A program made the position numbers and the translations under genes. Below, piece after piece: positions 9,600 through 16,952 of a stretch of DNA of 64,000 bases. How positions within the stretch are numbered: position 1 is the stretch's first letter; each line of letters begins with the position of its first letter. The notes under the pieces are model-generated. The model worked only from the letters and a program-made list of their open reading frames with translations, was not told the origin of the DNA and did no database searches. This DNA comes from Winogradskyella psychrotolerans (GTDB taxonomy: Bacteria; Bacteroidota; Bacteroidia; Flavobacteriales; Flavobacteriaceae). Location: the NCBI RefSeq assembly GCF_018860565.1, contig NZ_JAHKPS010000013.1, positions 308,413 to 372,412 on the forward strand, read 5' to 3'.

Positions 9600-10031
9600 T
9601 TATTCTTCTTCCTCAGAAGTATCGTTGTTGGTTTTAGATTCTTCAAGCGCATCTAAAAGATCATTCTTTTGAAGTAAATTATACCACTGTACTACTTTTT
9701 TTATGTCAGAAGGATACACACGATCTTCATCATAATCTGGCAATACTTCAAAGAAAAATTCTTCTAAAACATCTTTTCCATCTTTATGACTGATAGATGT
9801 TGGCTGTCCATTCTCTTTGTCTTTTACTTTTTTAAGCACATCTTTTAAAGGCACTTCTTCTGCTAGCGTATAAATTGCAATTTCACTAAGAATGCTAATA
9901 TTACTATGTGCACCAACTGTGATCCTTTTTTTGTCTATTAAAGATTCTACAACAGCACCTGTTCTAGTCTGTGTTACGATTTGGTATAAACCTGGTTTTC
10001 CAGAAATGGATAAAATTTTGTCTAAGCTCAT
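9600..10031 (-). CDS. DUF5606 family protein
   Basis: A 143-residue soluble protein of a small Bacteroidota family (DUF5606). The N-terminal half is conserved (MSLDKILSISGKPGLYQIV, TRTGAVVESLIDKKRITVG) and the C-terminus is acidic and variable (ESKTNNDTSEEEE). It has no signal peptide and its function is unknown. The neighbours def (10 bases upstream) and mazG (2 bases downstream) show tight co-transcription, as commonly seen in this family of bacteria. Confidence 0.82.
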   Translation of the reverse strand: MSLDKILSISGKPGLYQIVTQTRTGAVVESLIDKKRITVGAHSNISILSEIAIYTLAEEVPLKDVLKKVKDKENGQPTSISHKDGKDVLEEFFFEVLPDYDEDRVYPSDIKKVVQWYNLLQKNDLLDALEESKTNNDTSEEEE

Positions 10032-10041
10032 ATATATTGTA

Positions 10042-10632
10042 TTAACGTTTCTTGCTCATTGCAGGAAAACGCATTCTGTAATCAATTTTAATTTTACCTT
10101 TTGAAATATTAGTCAATCTCCCTTTTATTAAACGCTTTTTAAATGACGACAATTTATCAGTAAACAAAACACCTTCAATATGATCATATTCGTGTTGAAT
10201 TACTCTTGCAATTAAACCGTCGTACGTTTCAACATGAGTATCAAAATTCTCATCTTGATATTGAATTTTAATCTTAGGTTTTCTAAAAACATCTTCTCTT
10301 ACATCTGGAATACTTAAACAGCCTTCGTTAAAAGCCCATTCCTCTCCTTCTTCTTCTAGAATCTGAGCATTTATAAATGTTTTTTTGAAACCTTTAAGTT
10401 GTTCTTGCTCTTCTTCTGAAAGACTGTCGTCGTCAGCAAAGGGACTCGCATCAACTAAAAACATACGAATAGCTAATCCTATTTGAGGTGCCGCTAAACC
10501 AACACCATACGCACCATACATGGTTTCGTACATGTTTTCAATTAGCTCATTTAGCTTTGGATAATCTTTATCAATGGTTTTTGCTTTTTTCTTTAAAACA
10601 GCATCTCCATAGGCAACGATTGGTAAAATCAT
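10042..10632 (-). CDS. def: Peptide deformylase
   Basis: A 196-residue Fe/Zn hydrolase that removes the formyl group from nascent proteins. All three family motifs are present: GVGLAAPQIG, EGCLSIP (metal-binding Cys) and QHEYDHIEG (HExxH). I start it at MILPIVAYGD (10632), the normal family N-terminus. A longer frame from 10692 would begin upstream of a good promoter (TTTG 10683-10686, TACTTTTG 10653-10660), so those 20 residues are unlikely to be translated. It is the first gene of the def / DUF5606 / mazG operon. Confidence 0.95.
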   Translation of the reverse strand: MILPIVAYGDAVLKKKAKTIDKDYPKLNELIENMYETMYGAYGVGLAAPQIGLAIRMFLVDASPFADDDSLSEEEQEQLKGFKKTFINAQILEEEGEEWAFNEGCLSIPDVREDVFRKPKIKIQYQDENFDTHVETYDGLIARVIQHEYDHIEGVLFTDKLSSFKKRLIKGRLTNISKGKIKIDYRMRFPAMSKKR

Positions 10633-10652
10633 AATTCGTTTATTTTCGAGTG

Positions 10653-10686
10653 CAAAAGTATCAATTTTAAAGAATATAATTTCAAA
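10653..10686 (-). promoter_or_regulatory. Bacteroidota promoter for the def operon
   Basis: On the minus strand TTTG (10686-10683) is followed 22 bases later by TACTTTTG (10660-10653), matching the TTTG / TAnnTTTG promoter form. The def ATG is 20 bases downstream. Confidence 0.65.
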
Positions 10687-10762
10687 TTTCAAAAACTAAA
10701 TTCCCAGAGACGTTCTCGCCAAGTAGCAAAGACTCAAATTTTCAACACTTTACATTTATTTA

Positions 10763-11173
10763 CTAAATACTAGAAAGGTAACTCTGCAAAATAAGTGTTG
10801 CACTAATCTCATCAATTAAGGCTTTATTTTGTCGCTGCTTTTTCTTCAACCCACTATCAATCATCGTTTGAAAAGCCATTTTAGATGTAAAACGCTCATC
10901 AACTCGATCTACAGGAATTTCAGGAATGCTTTTACTTAATTTTTCTAAAAACTTCTGAATATAAACTTCACTTTCTGAAGCTGTATTATCCATTTGCTTA
11001 GGTAAGCCAACTACAAATCTCTCAACTTTTTCAGTAGAAACATAATGTTTTAAAAATTGTAGTAACTCCTTAGTATCAACTGTGGTTAAACCAGAAGCAA
11101 TAATTTGCATTTCGTCTGTAACCGCTAAACCTGTTCGTTTTGTACCAAAATCAATGGCTAAAATTCTTCCCAT
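10763..11173 (-). CDS. ruvX: RuvX/YqgF-family putative Holliday-junction resolvase / pre-rRNA nuclease
   Basis: A 136-residue RNase H-fold nuclease of the YqgF family, linked to Holliday-junction resolution and, in E. coli, 16S rRNA 5' maturation. Motifs are DFGTKRTGLAVTD (catalytic Asp), FVVGLPKQMDN and VDERFTSKMA (acidic residues of the active site), ending IDEISATLILQSYL. The start is set at MGRILAIDFG (11173) because a -7 box TATCTTTG ends six bases upstream. The longer frame to 11248 would run through that promoter and a hairpin. Confidence 0.93.
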   Translation of the reverse strand: MGRILAIDFGTKRTGLAVTDEMQIIASGLTTVDTKELLQFLKHYVSTEKVERFVVGLPKQMDNTASESEVYIQKFLEKLSKSIPEIPVDRVDERFTSKMAFQTMIDSGLKKKQRQNKALIDEISATLILQSYLSSI

Positions 11174-11178
11174 AACTG

Positions 11179-11186
11179 CAAAGATA
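11179..11186 (-). promoter_or_regulatory. -7 box (TATCTTTG) of ruvX with very short leader
   Basis: TATCTTTG on the minus strand ends five bases before the ruvX ATG. No clear -33 TTG is seen upstream. It supports the shorter ruvX start and implies a nearly leaderless mRNA. Confidence 0.6.
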
Positions 11187-11197
11187 CAGTAATTAAA

Positions 11198-11225
11198 AAA
11201 CGCTTCCTTAAAAAAAGAAGCGTTT
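11198..11225 (-). terminator. Terminator-like hairpin upstream of ruvX
   Basis: A 9-bp stem (11198-11206 with 11217-11225, loop of 10) is followed on the minus strand by T-rich sequence. It lies just upstream of the ruvX -7 box, so it would stop leftward transcription entering ruvX. Confidence 0.45.
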
Positions 11226-11302
11226 CCATAGATAACCAATCTAATCAAACCAATGTTATGATTTTATTCCCTCAAAAAATAAATCACTTTATCAATGTAT
11301 AC

Positions 11303-11337
11303 ATAAGACACTTCATTTTTACTTAAGTCACATATAT
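11303..11337. repeat. 35-bp imperfect direct repeat, copy A
   Basis: Begins ATAAGACACTT and ends AAGTCACATATAT. About 26 of 35 bases match copy B at 11453-11487, exactly 150 bases downstream. The conserved ends AGACACTT and GTCACAT suggest a bipartite protein-binding site. Confidence 0.45.
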
Positions 11338-11343
11338 CTTCCT

Positions 11344-11386
11344 AAAAAAAAGAAAACCCCTTAAATTACGGGGAAAGGGGTTTTCT
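11344..11386 (-). terminator. Strong leftward rho-independent terminator with no obvious gene
   Basis: A perfect 12-bp stem (11351-11362 with 11375-11386, loop of 12) is followed on the minus strand by seven T (11350-11344). On the plus strand no T-run follows. It lies between the two direct repeats and has no annotated leftward gene before it. Confidence 0.6.
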
Positions 11387-11452
11387 ATACTAGCTATTAA
11401 TTAAATTATCAGATAAAAGTTATAAAATAAATTACCCTTCATTTAATATTCT

Positions 11453-11487
11453 ATAAGACACTTGTATTTTGAATAGGTCACATTTAT
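11453..11487. repeat. 35-bp imperfect direct repeat, copy B
   Basis: Begins ATAAGACACTT and ends AGGTCACATTTAT. It ends 14 bases upstream of the -33 element of the dapD promoter, a position suited to a regulator site. Confidence 0.45.
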
Positions 11488-11500
11488 TAAAAAAATATTT

Positions 11501-11529
11501 TTTGATGGATGTTTATGGACTTATCTTTG
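11501..11529 (+). promoter_or_regulatory. dapD promoter (TTTG-N17-TATCTTTG)
   Basis: TTTG at 11501-11504 and TATCTTTG at 11522-11529 fit the Bacteroidota sigma-A promoter. The predicted leader is about 100 bases. Confidence 0.68.
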
Positions 11530-11635
11530 AACTTAATTTTTTCTACAGAAATGAGCATGTATAAGCTTAATTATCATGATAAATAATAAATAGCCAACAG
11601 CATGTGACTTTAATAAAACAATAAAATAGATACAT

Positions 11636-12451
11636 ATGAAACAACTACAATCTGTAATAGAAAATGCTTGGGACGATCGTTCTCTCTTAACTAACAACGT
11701 TACTATTGAAGCGATAAAAAGCGTCGTAGATCTTGTTGATGCGGGCACCTTACGTGTCGCAGAACCAACTGATGATGGATGGCAAGTAAACGAATGGGTA
11801 AAAAAAGCAGTTGTTTTATATTTTCCAATTCAGAAAATGGAAACATTTGAAGTTGGAATTTTTGAATATCATGATAAAATTCCACTAAAACGTGGTTATG
11901 CCGAAAAAGGAATTAGAGTTGTACCACATGCCGTAGCTAGACATGGAGCTTACATTTCTTCTGGTACTATTTTAATGCCAAGTTATGTAAATATTGGTGC
12001 TTATGTTGATGAAGGTACTATGGTAGATACATGGGCAACGGTTGGTAGTTGTGCACAAATTGGTAAAAACGTTCACCTTTCTGGTGGTGTTGGTATTGGT
12101 GGTGTGTTAGAGCCTTTACAAGCTGCTCCTGTTATTATTGAAGATGGTGCGTTTATTGGTTCTCGTTGTATTGTTGTTGAAGGCGTACGTGTAGAAAAAG
12201 AAGCTGTTTTAGGTGCTAATGTAGTATTAACAATGAGTACAAAAATTATAGATGTAACTGGTGATGAGCCTATAGAAACTAAAGGTGTTGTTCCTGCACG
12301 CTCTGTAGTTATTCCTGGCAGCTACACCAAAAAATTTGCTGCTGGCCAATACCAAGTTCCTTGTGCTTTAATAATTGGTAAGCGTAAAGAGAGTACAAAT
12401 AAGAAAACATCTTTAAATGACGCTTTACGTGAGTATGATGTAGCTGTTTAA
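11636..12451 (+). CDS. dapD: 2,3,4,5-tetrahydropyridine-2,6-dicarboxylate N-succinyltransferase
   Basis: A 271-residue left-handed beta-helix acyltransferase that succinylates tetrahydrodipicolinate, a step to meso-diaminopimelate and lysine. The N-terminal helical domain (1-95) is followed by hexapeptide-repeat coils (about 100-235: RHGAYISSGTILMPSYVNIG, DTWATVGSCAQIGKNVHLSG, IEDGAFIGSRCIVVEG). EGTMVDTWATVGSCAQIG and LSGGVGIGGVLEP are DapD signatures. Monocistronic: own promoter at 11501-11529 and terminator at 12489-12526. lysA of the same pathway lies at 60982. Confidence 0.96.
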   Translation: MKQLQSVIENAWDDRSLLTNNVTIEAIKSVVDLVDAGTLRVAEPTDDGWQVNEWVKKAVVLYFPIQKMETFEVGIFEYHDKIPLKRGYAEKGIRVVPHAVARHGAYISSGTILMPSYVNIGAYVDEGTMVDTWATVGSCAQIGKNVHLSGGVGIGGVLEPLQAAPVIIEDGAFIGSRCIVVEGVRVEKEAVLGANVVLTMSTKIIDVTGDEPIETKGVVPARSVVIPGSYTKKFAAGQYQVPCALIIGKRKESTNKKTSLNDALREYDVAV

Positions 12452-12488
12452 CTGGTTATATGAGCTCTAAAAAAAATAAACCTATAAC

Positions 12489-12526
12489 AATCCAACTGAG
12501 AGCTATTGATTTTCAGTTGGATTTCT
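12489..12526 (+). terminator. Terminator after dapD
   Basis: A perfect 11-bp stem (12489-12499 with 12513-12523, loop of 13) followed by a short pyrimidine run TTC. It lies about 40 bases after the dapD stop and 15 bases before the next start codon. Confidence 0.55.
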
Positions 12527-12539
12527 TGTAACTTGAAGA

Positions 12540-13607
12540 ATGAAAATTTTAGTTATTCAACAAAAAATGATTGGTGATGTTTTGGCTACAAGTATTTTAT
12601 TTGAAGCTATAAAACATAAATATCCTAAAGCAGAATTACACTATGTGATTAATTCGCACACTTTTCCTGTGGTTAAAAACAATCCTTTTATTGATTATTT
12701 TCATTTTTTCACTCCGGAACACGAAAAGAGTAAATTCCAACTTTATAAATTTGCTAAAGATTTAAACAAACAAAATTTTGATGTCGTTATTGATGTTTAC
12801 TCTAAATTATCGAGTAAACTCATGACTTTTTTATCTAAAGCAAAAACTAAAATCTCTATCGATAAAGGGAAAAAATCGTTTATCTATACTCACACCTTTA
12901 AACATAAAAGCAAAGCACATACAAATGCTGGTCTAGCGATTGAAAATCGTTTACAACTGTTAAAACCTTTAGACATTAATGCTTTAAAAATTGTACGACC
13001 AAAAATACATCTCACAGAAGATGAAAAAAATAACGCTAAACAATTTTTAGAATCTAGGGCTATTGATTTGGAAAACCCCCTATTTATGATTGGTGTCTTA
13101 GGTAGCGGCCACAACAAAACCTACCCTTTTGAATATATGGCAAAGGTGATTGACCAAATCGTATTAGAACAACCCACTAGTCAGATTTTATTCAATTACA
13201 TTCCAAAACAGGAAGCAGATGCTAAAGCTATTTTAGAATTATGCTCGCCAGAAACTCAAAAACATATTTATTTTGATGTCTTTGGAAAATCTTTAAGAGA
13301 TTTTTTGGCTATAACCTCGCATTGTGACGCCTTAATTGGCAATGAAGGCGGAGCCATAAATATGGCAAAAGCACTTTATATTCCAACATTTACCATATTC
13401 TCACCTTGGATTAAGAAAGAGGCTTGGAATATGTTTGACGACAATATAAAATACGTTTCTGTTCATCTTAAAGATTATGACAATAAACCATATCTAAATA
13501 TTGAACACCCTAAAGTATTAAAATCAAAAGCTACAGAATTGTATTTAGATTTTAAGCCCGCTTTTTTTGAAAGTAATTTAAAGGCTTTTTTAAAACGGTT
13601 GCACTAA
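12540..13607 (+). CDS. Glycosyltransferase family 9 (heptosyltransferase-like)
   Basis: A 355-residue GT-B enzyme of the ADP-heptose:LPS heptosyltransferase family. The N-terminus MKILVIQQKMIGDVLATSIL has the GDxLxxS/T element. The C-terminal domain has the donor-site motif IGNEGGAINMAKAL (like the family's GxDSGxxHxAxA, with Glu-Gly-Gly-Ala-Ile-Asn here) and FTIFSPW. It probably adds a sugar to the LPS inner core. First plus-strand gene of the surface-glycan region; its stop overlaps that of the convergent GT2 gene by four bases. Acceptor and donor are unknown. Confidence 0.87.
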   Translation: MKILVIQQKMIGDVLATSILFEAIKHKYPKAELHYVINSHTFPVVKNNPFIDYFHFFTPEHEKSKFQLYKFAKDLNKQNFDVVIDVYSKLSSKLMTFLSKAKTKISIDKGKKSFIYTHTFKHKSKAHTNAGLAIENRLQLLKPLDINALKIVRPKIHLTEDEKNNAKQFLESRAIDLENPLFMIGVLGSGHNKTYPFEYMAKVIDQIVLEQPTSQILFNYIPKQEADAKAILELCSPETQKHIYFDVFGKSLRDFLAITSHCDALIGNEGGAINMAKALYIPTFTIFSPWIKKEAWNMFDDNIKYVSVHLKDYDNKPYLNIEHPKVLKSKATELYLDFKPAFFESNLKAFLKRLH

Positions 13608-14425
13608 TCTTTTTTAATTCCGAATGGTGTCCATTTTAAATTTTCTTTTTTCACTTTAGCTCTAATTGCTAAATTTCGATCTAAAGATTCTTGTGTCTTA
13701 TAGCCTCTAGCATGATCTAAATGTAAAACGATTGCTTTATAACGTATTTGCTTCGTCTTCATTCCAAAATTCACTAAGCGCTCTCCCAATTCTCTGTCTG
13801 GCCCACCATATTGCATACGCTCATCGTAACCATTAATGGCAATTAAATCTGATTTCCAAGCAGAAGAATTACAGTTATTAAAGGTCGCTCCTGTTGGAGT
13901 TACCACGTCTAAAAAGCTAGCTAACCCGTCTTTAACCGATAATTTCAGAGTGTTTTTACTCCCTAATTCACCTTTAGATTTTAACCATTTGACATCAAAA
14001 CAATTGTGAGACGTAATATCATTTTCAGAAATGGTTTCACTTAAATCCATATTAAGCTTACAGTAACCACCAGATAAGAAATACCCTTTTTCAGCAAATC
14101 TAGCATGCGTTTCTACAAAATCCTTACGCGGAATACAATCTCCATCAGTGAATAAAATATATTCATTTTTAGCCATAACAATGGCTTCATTCAATATTTT
14201 TTGACGTCTATACCCTTTATCTTCATGCCAAGCATGTGTTATATTTACGGGATAATTTGCTTTAAATCTATCGATTAGATCTTTGGTTTCACTGGTAGAA
14301 CCATCGTCTGCAATAATGATATCAAAATCTTTATAAGTCTGAACGCTATAACCGTAAAGGACTTTCTCTAACCAATCTATTTTATTATAGGTTGCAATAA
14401 TCACTGTTATTTTAGGTAGTGCCAT
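13604..14425 (-). CDS. Glycosyltransferase family 2 with galactosyltransferase-type C-terminal domain
   Basis: A 273-residue GT-A enzyme. The N-terminal GT2 domain shows IIATYNKIDWLEKVLYGY, DIIIADDGSTSETKDLI and the metal-binding FTDGDCIPRKDFVETH. The C-terminal part has FDERMQYGGPDRELGERLVN, the element shared with beta-galactosyltransferase C-terminal domains. No membrane segment. It is a tandem paralogue of the next gene (three bases apart), the two forming a leftward pair between rightward genes. Likely to act on LPS core or a surface glycan; substrate not deducible. Confidence 0.88.
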   Translation of the reverse strand: MALPKITVIIATYNKIDWLEKVLYGYSVQTYKDFDIIIADDGSTSETKDLIDRFKANYPVNITHAWHEDKGYRRQKILNEAIVMAKNEYILFTDGDCIPRKDFVETHARFAEKGYFLSGGYCKLNMDLSETISENDITSHNCFDVKWLKSKGELGSKNTLKLSVKDGLASFLDVVTPTGATFNNCNSSAWKSDLIAINGYDERMQYGGPDRELGERLVNFGMKTKQIRYKAIVLHLDHARGYKTQESLDRNLAIRAKVKKENLKWTPFGIKKD

Positions 14426-14428
14426 TGT

Positions 14429-15253
14429 CTATGTTTTTTTAATACCAAAACTGGTATAGGTTACTTTCTTTTGTTTTGTTTCTTTCCTTATTTGTTCATT
14501 CAAAGCTCTTGCTTCTTCATTTTTATAAGGCCTCTCATGATGCAAATGTACACAAATAGTACTGTAACGTACTTGTATAAACCTAACACCATTATTCATC
14601 ATCCGTTCACCTACTTCTCTATCTTCTCCTCCGTATTGCATACGTTCATCAAAACCATTAACAGCTAAAATGTCAGATTTAAAACAAGAGACATTCATAC
14701 CATCAAAAGTGGCTTTAGTTGGTGTTATTTTATTTAAAATGTTTGCTTTAGATTTAGACTTAGTTAATTTGTTGAATTTAAAACTTTTAGGTTGTCCTTC
14801 AGCAATTAACCAATCTTTATCAAAACACTTTTGCGTAGAAATAATAGTCTTAGTTATGGCATTTGAAATAGACGCTACCAATTTAAAATAGCCACCTGAA
14901 AGGGCATAGTTAGGTCTGCGTAATCTAAGATGTGTTTCTACAAAATCTTGCCTAGCAATACAATCTCCATCCGTAAAAATAAGATAGTCTGAGTGTGATG
15001 CTACAATCGCTTTATTCAAAATTTTTGTTTTCTGAAAACCATTATCTTCATGCCAAACATGAGTGATTTTTAATTCTGTCTCTGAAGAACATTTATCTAT
15101 TACAGCTTTTGTTCGCTCATCAGAACCATCATCTGCGATGATAATTTCAAAATTATTTTCCGTTTGAATACTATAACTATACAATACCAGAGCTAACCAT
15201 TCTGGTTGATTGTAGGTACTAATAATTACAGATGCTTGTGAATTAGATTGCAT
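14429..15253 (-). CDS. Glycosyltransferase family 2, paralogue of the adjacent gene
   Basis: A 274-residue GT-A enzyme with the same plan as its neighbour: IISTYNQPEWLALVLYSYSI, EIIIADDGSDERTKAVI, FTDGDCIARQDFVETHLR and FDERMQYGGEDREVGERMMN. Identity to the neighbour looks near one half by eye, which shows an older tandem duplication. First gene of the leftward pair. Its -7 box TATTTTTG (15258-15265) ends five bases before the ATG. Same general role as its paralogue. Confidence 0.88.
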   Translation of the reverse strand: MQSNSQASVIISTYNQPEWLALVLYSYSIQTENNFEIIIADDGSDERTKAVIDKCSSETELKITHVWHEDNGFQKTKILNKAIVASHSDYLIFTDGDCIARQDFVETHLRLRRPNYALSGGYFKLVASISNAITKTIISTQKCFDKDWLIAEGQPKSFKFNKLTKSKSKANILNKITPTKATFDGMNVSCFKSDILAVNGFDERMQYGGEDREVGERMMNNGVRFIQVRYSTICVHLHHERPYKNEEARALNEQIRKETKQKKVTYTSFGIKKT

Positions 15254-15257
15254 AGCA

Positions 15258-15274
15258 CAAAAATACTATTTTTA
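15258..15274. promoter_or_regulatory. Back-to-back -7 boxes between divergent glycosyltransferase genes
   Basis: Minus strand TATTTTTG (15265-15258) exactly fits TAnnTTTG for the leftward GT2 pair. Plus strand TATTTTTA (15267-15274), one base off, serves the rightward gene at 15294. Only 40 bases separate the two start codons. Confidence 0.5.
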
Positions 15275-15293
15275 CAACTGAGAAATTAATACA

Positions 15294-16052
15294 ATGTTAA
15301 AACTATCTGGAGTCATTATTACGTATAACGAAGAACGCAACATTGAGCAATGTTTGCAGTCTTTAGTAGGTGTTGTTGATGAAATTGTGGTGGTAGATTC
15401 TTTTTCTACAGATAACACCAAGGCTATTTGCAAACAGTTTAACGTAGTTTTTATTGAACAAAAATTCTTAGGCTATATAGAACAAAAGAATTTTGCTTTA
15501 TCTCAAGCAAATTATGATTATGTGGTCTCTTTAGATGGAGATGAAGCCTTATCTGAACCCCTTCAAAAATCGATTATAAATCTAAAATCGAACTGGAAAT
15601 TTGACGGTTATTATGCCAATCGTTTTAATAATTTCTGCGGACAATGGATTAAACATTCGGATTGGTACCCAAATAAAAAACTTAGGATTTTTGATAGAAG
15701 AAAAGCGGAATGGCAAGGCATTAATCCGCACGATAATGTGCAACTTTTTGATACCAACGCTAAAACAGGCCACTTAAAAGGTGATATTTTACACAAAACA
15801 TATCAAACGTATTCCGAGTTTAATCAAAAAACAGAATACTTCTCAACGATTGCAGCTAAAGCTTATATGGATAAAGGAAAAAAAGCTCCTCTTTGGAAAA
15901 TTATATGCAATCCTACTTGGGCCTTTTTTAAATCTTATGTTCTAAGATTAGGTTTTTTAGATGGGTTTAATGGATTTGTTATTTGTGTACAAACCGCAAA
16001 TATTACATTTTTAAAGTATTCTAAATTGCGTGAGTTAGATAAAAAACCCTAA
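15294..16052 (+). CDS. Glycosyltransferase family 2 (WaaE/KdtX-like)
   Basis: A 252-residue GT-A enzyme like the WaaE/KdtX group that adds a hexose to the LPS inner core. Motifs: GVIITYNEERNIEQCLQSL, EIVVVDSFSTDNTKAIC, VVSLDGDEALSE (DGD metal site), RIFDRRKAEWQGINPHD and HKTYQTYSEFNQKTEYFS. A hydrophobic stretch near the C-terminus (FFKSYVLRLGFLDGFNGFVI) is typical of this group and may bind the membrane. Its stop overlaps the stop of the convergent WaaP-like kinase gene, which supports a shared role in LPS core assembly. Confidence 0.88.
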   Translation: MLKLSGVIITYNEERNIEQCLQSLVGVVDEIVVVDSFSTDNTKAICKQFNVVFIEQKFLGYIEQKNFALSQANYDYVVSLDGDEALSEPLQKSIINLKSNWKFDGYYANRFNNFCGQWIKHSDWYPNKKLRIFDRRKAEWQGINPHDNVQLFDTNAKTGHLKGDILHKTYQTYSEFNQKTEYFSTIAAKAYMDKGKKAPLWKIICNPTWAFFKSYVLRLGFLDGFNGFVICVQTANITFLKYSKLRELDKKP

Positions 16053-16822
16053 CGTTTTTTCTTTCTCCAGAAATAATACTTTCGTTTAAACGCTTCTTTC
16101 TTTTTAAAACTTGATGAAAATTTTTGAGAGAAGATATACATACGTTCTCTAACTTCATCATGCGGCTTCCCGATTAACTTAGCATATTCATCGCTAATAA
16201 TATCCAGCATATAATCCTTAGGAGATAAGCGTGCAAAATTTGCTAATCGTTCATCATAACTCAAGGTTTTAAAATCCATTCGATTAAGGTCTACCAAATA
16301 AAATTTATAAACTCCATCTTCTTTTTTTATCAATGTGTTACCTGGCGAATGATCTAAAAAATGAATACCATTTTCGTGCAACCTGTAAGTGAATTGTGTA
16401 AACTGCCTTAAAATATTATCATAATCATCACATTCTGGCTCATCAATAAGCTTTCGTATTGTAAAATCGTATGTTAATTGCTTACTGATATAATAACTAC
16501 TACCAAAAGTAAATGCCGACTTATATTCAACAAAAGCTTCTGGTGATGGGGTTAAAATACCTGCTTTAAGCAAACGTGTTGCATATAAGAACGAACGCTC
16601 TGCTTTACTTTTTCTAAAAAATTTATAGACAATTTTATTAACTAAATTAGGGACTTTAAATTCTTTTATATTGTAGCGTTCTCCACCAATAGTCAGTATT
16701 TTTATAACATTCCTATAACCATTACCAATCATTTCACCTTGCTGGTCAAAATTTTTAATGGCACTCATTAACTGATCTTTAGTTAGTGCAGAATTATCAT
16801 GAATTTTTACAGTTACTGACAT
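16049..16822 (-). CDS. Lipopolysaccharide kinase, Kdo/WaaP family
   Basis: A 257-residue protein-kinase-like enzyme expected to phosphorylate a core sugar of LPS. The loop HFLDHSPGNTLI stands in for the kinase HxDxxxxN catalytic loop and FYLVDLNRMDF for the DFG-type metal site. The N-lobe has EMIGNGYRNVIKIL and the Lys in YNIKEFKVPN. The tail is basic. I start it at MSVTVKIH (16822): a frame beginning at 16849 would overlap the -7 box at 16847-16854. Setting between GT2 and rhamnosyltransferase-like genes agrees with an LPS role. Confidence 0.83.
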   Translation of the reverse strand: MSVTVKIHDNSALTKDQLMSAIKNFDQQGEMIGNGYRNVIKILTIGGERYNIKEFKVPNLVNKIVYKFFRKSKAERSFLYATRLLKAGILTPSPEAFVEYKSAFTFGSSYYISKQLTYDFTIRKLIDEPECDDYDNILRQFTQFTYRLHENGIHFLDHSPGNTLIKKEDGVYKFYLVDLNRMDFKTLSYDERLANFARLSPKDYMLDIISDEYAKLIGKPHDEVRERMYIFSQKFSSSFKKKEAFKRKYYFWRKKKR

Positions 16823-16846
16823 ATAAATAATAGTAATCTTTGACTG

Positions 16847-16876
16847 CAAAAGTAGGTATTTAATTCTTTGGACAAA
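16847..16876 (-). promoter_or_regulatory. Promoter of the WaaP-like kinase gene
   Basis: On the minus strand TTTG (16876-16873), 18 bases, then TACTTTTG (16854-16847): a full Bacteroidota promoter. The ATG at 16822 is 24 bases downstream. Confidence 0.68.
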
Positions 16877-16925
16877 AGATTAAAAGCCGCTTCAATTATA
16901 GCTGAAAGACTTCCAAATATTTCTG

Positions 16926-16933
16926 TAAATTTG
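16926..16933 (+). promoter_or_regulatory. -7 box TAAATTTG before the rightward glycosyltransferase run
   Basis: An exact TAnnTTTG match 19 bases before the ATG at 16953; no clear -33 element is seen. Probably drives the genes from 16953 onward. Confidence 0.5.
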
Positions 16934-16952
16934 TGTCATCTAATAATCTCCT

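Larger units (their letters stand above)
11174..11635. other. 462-bp divergent regulatory region between ruvX and dapD
   Basis: No coding ORF is seen. The gap holds the ruvX -7 box, two leftward terminator-like hairpins (11198-11225 and 11344-11386), two imperfect 35-bp direct repeats (11303-11337 and 11453-11487), a good dapD promoter (11501-11529) and a 12-bp palindrome (11571-11582) in the dapD leader. The leftward terminators have no upstream leftward gene, which hints at a small leftward transcript. Confidence 0.6.

Noticed and set aside
10633..10692. N-terminal extension of peptide deformylase
   Set aside because: The extra 20 residues are unlike the family and overlap a full TTTG / TAnnTTTG promoter; the start at 10632 is standard.
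11174..11248. N-terminal extension of RuvX
   Set aside because: The extension runs through a terminator-like hairpin and the ruvX -7 box; MGRILAIDFG is the normal start.
11571..11582. 12-bp palindrome TTATCATGATAA in the dapD leader as an operator
   Set aside because: Short, AT-rich palindromes are expected by chance; no second copy or supporting context.
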